DNA from: Jimgerdemannia flammicorona
Taxonomy: Eukaryota > Mucoromycota > Endogonomycetes > Endogonales > Endogonaceae
Direction of reading: 5' to 3'
Assembly: GCA_003990745.1 (NCBI GenBank)
Contig: RBNI01002072.1
Location: 1 to 19,833 of the forward strand
DNA length: 19,833 nt
The stretch's first letter is position 1; every line of letters begins with the position of its first letter. A program made the position numbers and the translations under genes. This document shows, one piece after another, positions 10,291 to 18,231 of this stretch. The notes beneath the pieces were generated by a model. It had not been told where the DNA came from, searched no databases, and saw only the letters and a program-made list of their open reading frames with translations.

Positions 10291-10512
10291 AAGGCTTTAG
10301 AGATAGTCTGAGAGGTAGCTTCAGATTCAATCCTTGAGATAAATTGCTTGATTACTTCTTTAATCTTCTTCTTCTTCTTCTTATATTTATTATCAGTCTT
10401 AGATTCTTCATTATTCAACTAGATAACAACCTTATTAATAGTATGATTCATATTCTCAAAGTGTAAGAGCATAACCTCCAAGCCACAGAAATCACATGTC
10501 ACCCTCTGAACA
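10245..10512 (-). pseudogene. Fragment of an unidentified coding sequence with zinc-finger-like CxxC...H...H
   Basis: One minus-strand frame runs from about 10512 to a TAA at 10245 with a single internal TAG (10419-10421). It begins with CDFCGLEVMLLHFENMNH, which has a C-x2-C-x7-H-x5-H spacing similar to a C2H2-type finger. A lysine run encoded by the CTT microsatellite follows at 10361-10380, and then a helical, acidic stretch ending SEIPEDAAQAQATT. The amino acid composition looks protein-like, unlike the other two frames. The fragment ends inside the minisatellite, so its original C-terminus may have been replaced by repeat growth. It could be the end of a transposon-encoded DNA-binding protein. 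No family was recognised, and the upstream part is missing or lies under the plus-strand block. Confidence 0.35.
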
Positions 10513-10599
10513 AGCAACCAAAATCATATGCGACCTCCAAACAAATCTGGAAATCACCTGTAAGATCATGAAGCTGAGTCAACAGAAGTCACAGCGCAC

Positions 10600-10746
10600 A
10601 AAGCTGAGTCAATACGAAGTCATGGAACACAAGGTTCATACAAATGGAATCTTACCAATCAAGAACAGATGCATATATACCGAGCCCTGAGACGCATCAA
10701 ATAAGAACCAAAACAAACAACAACCACAACTTCCAAACACACAAAC
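10600..10746 (+). promoter_or_regulatory. Candidate promoter/leader of the unknown reading frame
   Basis: A TATA-like ATATATA occurs at about 10673-10679 (GCATATATACC), some 70 bp before the ATG at 10747. Two TGAGTCA sites, the Gcn4/AP-1 type bZIP motif, lie upstream near 10573 and 10601. The leader just before the ATG is A- and C-rich (ACAACAACCACAACTTCC), as in many fungal 5' leaders. The functional role is inferred. Confidence 0.3.
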
Positions 10747-11844
10747 ATGACCACTGAGATCTACAACTGCATCCATGCTGATATTTGGAATGCCATTGTC
10801 AACTGAGCCACACCCCCTCTGCCCCTCATGAATATCCATAGCCTAGCACCCCTCTACTTTGTAGAAGCCTGATGGAATGCCCTGAACATACTTAATGAGG
10901 CCCACCAGATTGGACAAATCTCAAGCTACTACCAGATCGGCCGCCTCCTAGAAGACATGGTCAAACATCACCAGGACACAGATATTACCCAGATGTCTCA
11001 ACACCAGAAGCTCATTGCCCACAAACACCAAGAACTCTTCTATAAGTACAGCACCTTTATTCCCCACCTGCGAGTTACTACCAGTGAAATGGTTGCTACT
11101 CTGTCCTATGGCCAAATCGACGACATGATACAAGAACTCAACCACAAGTATCTCGAATACGTTCAGACTACTGACAGAACCTTCCCGCACCCCAATGACC
11201 ATATCCTGCAAATGCCCCAAGTTGGATACACTATGAAAGATATCTACGATATAATCAACTTTGATGAAGATAAAGTAGAAGACAATGATCCTTCCAATGC
11301 TGACATGACCTCAAGCCAAGGATCTCTACCAACCCTGATCACACCACCAATCTTGCCAATGAACTTACAACAGTTCATAACCACATACGAGACTTATTGG
11401 GACAATGACCACTGGCATGAATACCAACCTGCATTCACTCCCGATTACTTCAACTACAACAAAGAGACCAGAGAACACAACCTGTACCTTCAGACAACCC
11501 TCAAGATCGAACCAACCACTCCACCACCCGAGTATGAGTGACATGAACCACAGCCGCCAGCATACTACAACCCCGCGACTCATAGTGCTGTAACCTATAG
11601 AAGGTATGCAGACAGCGAGTCCGACGAAAGCGAAAACAATGTACCCCTTCTTCGCCCACCAACACCTTACCCAGCATATGAGACAGACGATGCTATCCTG
11701 TGGGATGGAGATGAAGTTCCAATGTATTATTACCTCAGCCAACAAGGAGAGGTAATCCGCAAACCACTCTTCCTAGATGACTACTTCTTCAGAGATGATA
11801 TCATCGATAGTGATGTCATCGAAGACTATCTAGATAGTGCCTAA
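10747..11844 (+). pseudogene. 365-codon tyrosine-rich reading frame of unknown function, three TGA codons
   Basis: From the ATG at 10747 (MTTEIYNCIHADIW) one frame continues to a TAA at 11842-11844, broken only by TGA at 10804, 10870 and 11539. Each could come from TGG or CGA by a single C-to-T or G-to-A change, as RIP produces. The longest uninterrupted part is 10957-11541. The first half is helical with many His, Gln and Tyr (HQKLIAHKHQELFYKYSTF). The middle is proline-rich (TPPILPMNL), and the C-terminal third is very acidic, with ESDESE and DDIIDSDVIEDYLDSA. No signal peptide, membrane segment, CCHC knuckle or catalytic motif is visible. Base composition is more balanced than in the surrounding hAT DNA, so it was inserted later or mutated less. 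It could be a gag-like protein of a non-autonomous retroelement or cargo of the hAT. I do not recognise the family. Confidence 0.6.
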
Positions 11845-12240
11845 ACCTATAAATAGCTTAGCAGTCATAGTATAGTTAGATTAGCTTGTACAACATAACT
11901 GTGAACTGACTCAGCAGTCAGACAATCCCTTGATATATCAGATCACCCTTATACTATGTGACTGTATTCCGACTCAGCAAAGCACTTAGTACTATATCCA
12001 TATCTAGCATAGTCCAGATAGCCCCTCATTAGTATAAATACCCCCTCCCCCAGACCTCAGAATCTCAGACCTGAACAATCCAAACACAACTTCTGAGTAC
12101 TTCCCCACAATATCCCCTCATATAACTACTCCTAGTATAGTAATATCATGAATAGCGAATAAATCTATTTAATAACCCACAAATCACTCTTAAGTAAATC
12201 TGCTCCCTGTTAGGTCCCACTCCTAACCCTATCACGAAAT
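11845..12240 (+). other. 3' flank of unknown reading frame with LTR-like promoter features
   Basis: Non-coding. It contains TATAAATA at about 12034-12041 followed by a C-rich CCCCCTCCCCC stretch, a TGACTCA motif near 11918, and an inverted repeat GTTAGG (12209-12214) / CCTAAC (12222-12227). A TATA box followed by a pyrimidine-rich start region would fit an LTR, but I could not find a matching copy upstream of the reading frame at 10747, so no LTR is called. Confidence 0.3.
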
Positions 12241-12241
12241 T

Positions 12242-12556
12242 TCCTAATTGGGTATTGTCTGCAGCGATATGCCAATTCAACTAAGCTGGTCTTAGTTTCT
12301 CGAACTTTCTGAAATACGGAAAATCCTGAACATCTAGAACTAGTCCGAAAAAGGACTTTGGTTGAGATGTCAACCCAATCTTGAAATCAATAAGCGTAGA
12401 GGATGTACTCCATATGAAATTGATCTTGACCATAAGAAAACAGTCTTCCAGAATATCCAGAACTTCTAGAAAACCCTTCCAGAACTACGTAACAGTTACC
12501 CTAAAAAGCAATCCTCTTACACAAAGGCTCCAAAAAATGATTGATATAGAATTGAA
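12242..12556 (+). pseudogene. Coding-like relic frame of unknown origin
   Basis: In the frame containing the codon at 12371 a protein-like translation continues with a handful of stops (TAG, TGA) at places where TGG or CGA are plausible. Readable parts include RCQPNLEINKRRGCTPYEID and KTLPELRNSYPKKQSS. A different frame is open at 12381-12566 but is less protein-like. It may be a decayed second gene of the element that carries the frame at 10747. No family was recognised. Confidence 0.25.
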
Positions 12557-12657
12557 GTTTTTATGAGATGAGATTATTTTTTAGTTTTTGGTTTTAGGTT
12601 TGTTTTTATTATTATTAATGTTAGCTTATTTATATAAATTTTACCTATGCTTATTGT

Positions 12658-13265
12658 AATATCTGAAGCTCTTGGCTTATGCTTATTGCTTACAGGCTTA
12701 CAGGCTTGTACTTATTATAATATTCAATGCTCTTAGCTTATACTTATTGATTGTAAGATTGTGGGCTTATACTTGATGAATATTTGAAGCTCTTGGCTTA
12801 CACTTATTACTTGTAGGATTGCAAACTTGGGCTTGTGCAATATTCAAAACTCTTGGCTTATGCTTATTGCCCACAGAATTGTGGGCTCGGACTTGTTGCA
12901 ATATTCAAAGCTCTTGACTTATGCTTATTGCTCATAGAATTATGGACTTATACTTGTTGTAATATTTAAAGCTCTTGACTTATACTTATTGCTTGTAGAA
13001 TTGTAGACTTATACTTGTGGCAATATTCAAAGCTCTTAGCTTATACTTGTTTCTTGTAGAATTGTAGGCTTATGGGCTTTTATTACTTGAAGAATTGTAG
13101 TCTTGCACTTGTTGCAATATTTGAAGCTCTCAGCTTAAGCTTATTACAATATTTGAAGCTCTTAAATTAAGCTTGTTACAATATTTGAAGCTCTTGGCTT
13201 AAATTTGTTGTTTTATTTAAAGCTCTTAGCTTATGCTTATTACCTATAGAATTGTGAGCTGGTGA
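12658..13265. repeat. Minisatellite of 60-61-bp units with 32-bp half-units
   Basis: Units start with AATATTYRAAGCTCTTGGCTTA at 12658, 12719, 12779, 12839, 12900, 12961 and 13022, so spacing is 60 or 61 bp. Each unit is a 32-bp half (AATATTTGAAGCTCTTGGCT, then TATGCTTATTGC) plus a 29-bp half containing TGTAGAATTGTGGGCTTATA. After an irregular 94-bp unit, only the 32-bp half repeats, at 13116, 13148, 13180 and about 13212. Differences between units are largely transitions. It lies about 370 bp beyond the transposase stop codon, inside the hAT boundaries. Confidence 0.93.
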
Positions 13266-15124
13266 GCTTATAAGTATAAGCATTTTAGATATAGCAATCA
13301 AGAGTATATAATATATATTCTTAAGCTTTGAATATATTTAAAATTCTATATATTATATAATTTATACTGCTTGTCATCCATCTCTAATACTCTTAGATAG
13401 ACATAATAATATCTTGCTTATCTTGTTAGAATGGAAATGACAAAAATCATATTTGAATATAACAATCAGATATATATTTAGAAATTATATTCAGATATGG
13501 TGTATCTATAAGTTCTGAGTCATGCTAGTATAATATAATACTCAAGTACTATATTTATTTGATATTTCAAAATTTAACTATATTTTGAGATTTAGGATCA
13601 GCTATTGTTATTGGAATACTAGACTAATTACTATGTCTTTAAATATATATATTCACAAATTGTTTCAGGTTCTAAAGCATCTCTTTTAGCTACTATAAGA
13701 TCTTTATTACTTAAAAAAACTCTCTCAATTGAAGCACTTATTGCTAGGATAGCTAAGTAGTTGTATATCATTTTTACTAAATTTGGGAAATCTCTACTAT
13801 AGCTCTAATATTTCCAATCAATTAAATTAATTAGAGAAACTCAAATAATATTTCAAATTGACCTAATTTAAATATGAATTTCCAACTCACTTGTCACTTA
13901 GATAATATATTAACTTCTGCTTAAAATTTAACAGTTTCACTTTTTAAACAAGTATCTACCTCCTACTCAGGATTTGTCATCAGTTTTTGTCTTTTATTGA
14001 ATATATATTTATATAGTACAGTATTGACATCATTTCTTACTTCTTCATAATCTTCAGAACTTATTTGATTAATTGATCTAGATGGAGGAGTATAGTTTTC
14101 ATTATAAACTATACAAAATTTGTCTTTAGCCTCTTCAATCCAAATGTCTTCCCAATTATATAATAAATAATATTCTAGCTTAAGTCTGAGATTGCATCCC
14201 GGTTTTTATTAAAAAATAAAATATAATAAAATTTAAAATAAATTAGTAGTGGTTAATAAGCAAATTTTGAAATAGATTTATACTGTTTCTAATACCAAGT
14301 GAATTTCAAAATAAATTTATACCATCTCTAACATTAAGTGAATTTTGAAATATTTATTTACCAGTACCAATATAATAAATTGAAGTATTTGTTATTGAAT
14401 AATATATCCTCAACTTAGTAATAGCTATAGTTAGTACTAGATGAATGATATTTAGCTCTTCTGTATATTTTCAAATTTCTTCATTGTTATCCTCTAACAT
14501 ATTTATTAGAAAGTTGTAAATAGAAATGGTAGAATAAATTGTTAAATATTTATGATAAACCGCAAGATCTGTTACTTATTTTAAGTATTTTAGCATACTA
14601 ATAATATCTATTAGCATCTGTCAAGTATAGTCTTTTATAGTATATTTTCACAAATCTTTATCAGCTATAACTATTGAGGTTAAAGGCTATTAATAAATTA
14701 ATTTATTAGGTTATTTTAATATAATCAGCTTATCTCTGATTAATCTAAGGCCTATTCAACTATGAAATATATTGAATTCCATTAGTTTTAACATCTAAAA
14801 TAAGTTATCTTGGATTAAAAACTCCAAAAGCTTTACATGTAAATCTCTCTTGATATTGTGGTGATGACTGGATATTGATAATAATTAATCAGACCTTAGA
14901 AATTATTTCTCCAGAACTATCTTCACTCACATCATCATCAGCTTTAAAATAGACTAAAAAGTCCTAATTAATGATATAAGCCAGATAGTATATATATTAT
15001 ATTGGCTGATAGTTGGGATCAGTATGATCAAACTCTGTCCTAATTGTTTAAAAAATGTAGTGTTGTTAGATATATTGTCCTGTTATTATAGCTAATATCT
15101 AGAGTGAAAAATCAATAAGTAAGA

Positions 15125-15300
15125 TAATCTTTTTTAATATAAGATAACCTTTTTTTTCAAAACTAACCTTTTTCAAAAACCTGAGCTTTTTCAAAAACCT
15201 GACCATTTTTGAAAATCTGACCTTTTTTGAAAACTCAACCTTTTTCAAAAATCCAACTTTTTTCAAAAACCCAACTTTTTTAAAATACAATCTTTTTAAA
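15125..15300. repeat. Tandem 18-bp palindromic array inside the hAT transposase
   Basis: About nine units of roughly 17-18 bp, each built around the palindromic core TTTTTCAAAAA or TTTTTGAAAAA, separated by YCTGA/CCAAC-type spacers. On the minus strand it stays in frame as repeats of FLKKVG (frame 15099-15290). It sits between the GSHSDENL motif and the DNxSNN motif, where hAT proteins normally have only a short linker, so it is an expansion within the former gene. Confidence 0.9.
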
Positions 15301-16137
15301 AGGCTTGTTCTCTATATACCTTTGTCTATATGCCAAAATCTTGAACACAGTTCATAAAGACACCAGCAAGATTTTCATCTGAATGAGATCCTAATACATA
15401 GCTTGACAAAATAAATCAATATATAGTTAAGTTACTAATTTTGATAAATCTAGTATATATTAATTCCTAGAAATATATATATATTGGATGATATCTATAT
15501 ATTAATAGTAAAGAATATTTGACCAGATATATTCTATTTCCAAATAAATAAATCGAAATAAGATTAATTCAAAGTTATTTAACTTTGAAATATTTTTATA
15601 TTAATATATTAAATCTCCCCTATAGTAAAATTTTGATAGCATTATATTTTTATTAAAAGATCAGTCTAATTTCATTTCATATAGTTCCAGCAGAAGGAGT
15701 AGTAATGTCCAGTTTCAGAAGGCCAAAAAGTCTTTAGCTCTGAATTCCCAACAACTGTAAAAGGCTGACTGTTATAGGTAATCTAGCAAATAAGTTTGTC
15801 TTGAAATAACTTTACAGAGAATCTTGGCTATTTAGAGAATTTTGAAGTAGTAATGACTTAATAATAAGAATAATAAGAAAAGAAAAAAAAGCAGACAAGT
15901 TATATAAAAACCATACTTTCAAAAAAAAAAAAAATAACTCTATTGCTTCTATTTGACAACTCTTATTAAATTTATTGAAATATACTCACAAATTTGTTAT
16001 ATAGCCTTATATGATATCTTACATTAGTTATATTTGATTCAGATATCTCTATTTTCCTTATATTGCTTTGTGAACTCCTTCTAAATACTAGATTGCTCTT
16101 GTACTTTTTCTTTTTCTTTTTTAGATAAGATTATACT

Positions 16138-16182
16138 TATTGAAGCTAGACCTGTTGAAGCTAGACTTATTGAAGCTATATC
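16138..16182 (-). repeat. Three 15-bp repeats in the transposase N-terminus
   Basis: TATTGAAGCTAGACC, TGTTGAAGCTAGACT and TATTGAAGCTATATC in a row. On the minus strand they encode a five-residue repeat of the ASISL/ASTGL type in the N-terminal low-complexity part of the transposase. The period is a multiple of three, so the frame is kept. Confidence 0.8.
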
Positions 16183-16311
16183 TGATACTGAGGCTATTGT
16201 CATAGTATCCTCCATAGAGAGTATAAAATATATATCTGATATAATTACTTTGGAAGAGAGTATGTATATATATATTGTAAGTTATATTACATATATTTGG
16301 AAATACTAAAT

Positions 16312-16390
16312 TTAGTTTCAAATTAAACTCTCTTCAAATTGGTTCAAATTGAATTGGCTCTCAATTTGATTCAATTCATTCTAAGCACTA
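16312..16390 (-). repeat. hAT right terminus and subterminal repeats
   Basis: Read on the minus strand from 16390: TAGTGCTTAGAATGAATTG followed by AATTCAATTTG-type repeats. The first seven bases match the left end at 9055, and CTTAGAATRAATTGAAT matches the left end of the miniature element at 601. Confidence 0.65.
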
Positions 16391-16398
16391 GTTGAGAA
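16391..16398. repeat. Candidate hAT target duplication, right (GTTGAGAA)
   Basis: Partner of 9047-9054, 7 of 8 identical. Confidence 0.6.
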
Positions 16399-16434
16399 TA
16401 ATAAATATATTAAATACTTCTTAGATAGTTTTAT

Positions 16435-16708
16435 TGTTGAGTCCTCTTAGTTGGTAAGGATCTTAGTCTACTTAGTGATGATTCTATTGACTTCTTTGAC
16501 TTAGTTCTGGAGAGTAGCCAAGGTGAAGGTATTCTTTAGTTATTACTAATGATATTAGTGATATTGACTAAGTTATCTATATTGTAAAGAGAGAGGTAAT
16601 TTTATTAATATTATATAGGTTATATATTTCACATATTACTAATAAATAATGTAAAACTATTATAATAGTATAAGTCACATACTGATATATTGAGTTGCCA
16701 TCTCAACA
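16435..16708 (-). repeat. 3' LTR of a Ty1/copia retrotransposon
   Basis: A 274-bp block bounded by the perfect inverted ends TGTTGAG (16435) and CTCAACA (16708). On the minus strand it starts TGTTGAGATGGCAACTCAAT directly after GAGCAGAAG, which fits a RIP-altered polypurine tract, and lies about 280 bp downstream of the copia RNase H end. It holds TATATAA in its middle and ends GAGGACTCAACA. No second copy is present in the window because the other end of the element is missing. Confidence 0.75.
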
Positions 16709-16989
16709 CTTCTGCTCAATAAGATATGTAATCTAAAAAAGACTGTAATTTGGTAGTAAAATATAAACTAAAGTTAAAAAAAAACAATATAATATATATA
16801 AAATAAAAACTAGATCTCTATATAACCCAGAATTAAAACTATTTAGAATTTTTTTTTGTAGTTTGTAAAGTATTCTAAAGTATCCATAATATCTGAAATA
16901 CAATATATATAATCTGCTCATAGATGAGAGATGTTAATATATATATAATATAGTGAGGGAGGCTTTTTATAGTCTGAAAAGTATCTCAA

Positions 16990-17866
16990 AATTATCTGAA
17001 TGCTGGTATACTGCTCATAAGACCCATTCCTTTAATGAATTACTCAAATGTTGGCTTTAGAAGGGTTTTTATAAGTGAATTGGTGATCATATACTCTGTA
17101 GGGATATATTTCAAATATATAGTATTGTTTTCTATACATTTCTATACAAAATGATACTATATATCAATATATTTCATTCTACTATAGAGTACTGGATTCT
17201 TGGCCAATATAATTATAGACTGGTTATCTTGACATAGTATAGTATATTCTTGGTAAATCTAAGTTCTTTTAATATCTTATAATGCCAAATGGCTTCCTTT
17301 GTCATACTTGATTATGTTTGATACTCTCCCTGTATTGATGATGTTGCTACAGATAATTACTTATATATTTGCTATAAAATAATAGATTCTTGATTACTGA
17401 TATAGAAGAAGTACCTAGTTATAGATTGGTGGTCATTGAAATTACCTGCTCAATTAGTATTATATATACTGAATATCTGAATCTTATTTCTCTATTCATT
17501 ACTCTTACTTAATATAATATTACCTATAGTATGCTATACTCTTTAGATATCTGAAAATTCTCTTAATATTTATCCAATACAAATTATTGTAGCAGGAGAG
17601 ATATTTTATAATATATAAAATATTGGGACTTATTCCTAGTATACAATATATAAGAGAACTGACTACTTACTGATATAGAATATTTTTGATTGATATATTG
17701 TTATCATCCTCAGATATAGTATTTAGCTTCCTTAATATTAGAGAAGTATCTATAGGAGTATCAATGTGTTTACATTTATATATATTGATGTTTGAGGATT
17801 GTTTGAGTATATATCACTTGTGAGAGATGTATAGTATATGTATAGTGCACAGTACTTATACTCAAC
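16990..17866 (-). pseudogene. Ty1/copia pol remnant: end of reverse transcriptase and RNase H
   Basis: On the minus strand, in order, one reads the reverse transcriptase end LYISHK*YI (about 17820) and CKHIDTPIDTSLILRKLN (about 17740). YQ*VVSSLIYCILGISPNI (about 17650) follows, corresponding to the copia motif YQSxVGSLxYxxxxTRPDI. Then come WINIKRIFRYLK (about 17555), AGNFNDHQSITRYFFYISN (about 17420, the AGDxxDRKSTSGYxF region), and QDNQSIIILAKNP (about 17220, with the catalytic-type DNQSA). Last are SRMKYIDI and GMGLMSS near the C-terminus (about 17020). Several frameshifts and TAG/TAA/TGA codons at former Gln, Arg and Trp positions show inactivation. The 5' parts (gag, protease, integrase, catalytic RT) are absent because homology stops at 17867. 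The 3' LTR at 16435-16708 belongs to the same element. Confidence 0.92.
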
Positions 17867-17942
17867 CTTTTTGCTACTCCTTTTTAATATACTTAATAAA
17901 ACAAAAATAAAAATTATAAATTAATAGAACATCCTATCAAGT
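17867..17942. repeat. 76-bp direct repeat, copy 1
   Basis: Starts CTTTTTGCTACT and ends ATCCTATCAAGT. It aligns over 76 bp with 18156-18231, differing mostly by transitions. The copia reading stops exactly where it starts. Confidence 0.8.
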
Positions 17943-18155
17943 TTAATCTAATGAAGAGTTTTTTTTATTATTACATATAATATTTTAATAAAAGTAGTTT
18001 TTTTCACTATTTTATAATAGATATTGTGACTTACTATGACTAGTCACAATTTCGGCCTTAAATTTAAGCACTTTACAAAGCCAAATTAAAAATAAAAAAA
18101 TTTGAAATCACAAAATAAAATTGAATCATAATTTATGCTCAAATTTTTGTCACTT
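17943..18155. other. Segment between the 76-bp repeats
   Basis: AT-rich and non-coding. In its middle, 18023-18050, lies a perfect 9-bp inverted repeat. The whole 17867-18231 unit (365 bp) could be a small terminal-repeat retroelement or other short element inserted into the copia copy, but no target duplication was found. Confidence 0.35.
18023..18050. repeat. Inverted repeat (9-bp stems)
   Basis: ATTGTGACT (18023-18031) and AGTCACAAT (18042-18050) are perfect reverse complements, with a 10-base loop. No U-run follows, so it is not called a terminator. Confidence 0.8.
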
Positions 18156-18231
18156 CTTTTTGCTACTTTTTCTTGATATATTTAATAAAAAAATAATAAA
18201 AATCATAAATTGATAAAAAATCCTATAAAGT
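18156..18231. repeat. 76-bp direct repeat, copy 2
   Basis: Starts CTTTTTGCTACT and ends ATCCTATAAAGT. It ends ten bases before the LTR at 18242. Confidence 0.8.

Larger units (their letters stand above)
13631..16215 (-). pseudogene. hAT transposase, full length but decayed
   Basis: Reading the minus strand from the ATG at 16213-16215 to the TAG at 13631-13633, one meets the hAT protein layout across frame changes and many stops. First come a low-complexity N-terminus (EDTMTIASVS) and a BED-finger remnant (SSI*KEF, then CKISYKA near 16020-16090, its first Cys mutated). Next are QPFTVVGNSELK (about 15725-15765), ITTPSAGTI (about 15680), FLGINIY (about 15460) and GSHSDENLAGVF (15357-15392). DNISNN (about 15060-15080) holds the expected catalytic Asp. 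Further on are DVKTNGIQY (about 14790), IYNFLINMLED (about 14510), KYTEELNIIHLVL (about 14445) and WEDIWIEEAKDKF (about 14140). It ends with the dimerisation region YLAISASIERVFL (about 13740). Stops replace W, Q or R codons, as RIP predicts. About 2.6 kb equals the usual 700-850 residues. An 18-bp array interrupts the catalytic domain. Confidence 0.93.
9055..16390 (-). mobile_element. Proposed 7.3-kb hAT DNA transposon (decayed)
   Basis: The left end on the plus strand starts TAGTGCTCTCAAACAAATT. The right end, read on the minus strand from 16390, starts TAGTGCTTAGAATGAATTG. The first seven bases are identical, and both fit the hAT terminal rule (C/T)A(A/G)NG. The flanking octamers GTTGAGTA (9047-9054) and GTTGAGAA (16391-16398) agree at 7 of 8, matching the 8-bp hAT target duplication. 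Both ends carry subterminal TTGAATTGAA/AATTCAATT repeats. A hAT transposase starts 175 bp inside the right end on the minus strand. The left half is filled by minisatellites and an unrelated reading frame, so nested insertions are possible. The termini also match the miniature element at 592-1000, which supports these boundaries independently. Confidence 0.72.

Noticed and set aside
9555..10330. Gly-Ser-Leu frame (plus) and Ser-Tyr-Pro frame (minus) across the minisatellite
   Set aside because: The low-complexity array is open in several frames, and the 73-74-bp period changes phase with each unit.
10496..10690. 64-codon plus-strand frame before the unknown gene
   Set aside because: Short, unlike a protein in composition, and it overlaps the better minus-strand fragment and the likely promoter/leader.
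12209..12234. CCTAACCCTA resembling the fungal telomere repeat
   Set aside because: Only about one and a half units are present, with no tandem array.
9548..13265. CRISPR-like spacing in the two minisatellites
   Set aside because: Units are directly adjacent without unique spacers, and the window is of fungal type.
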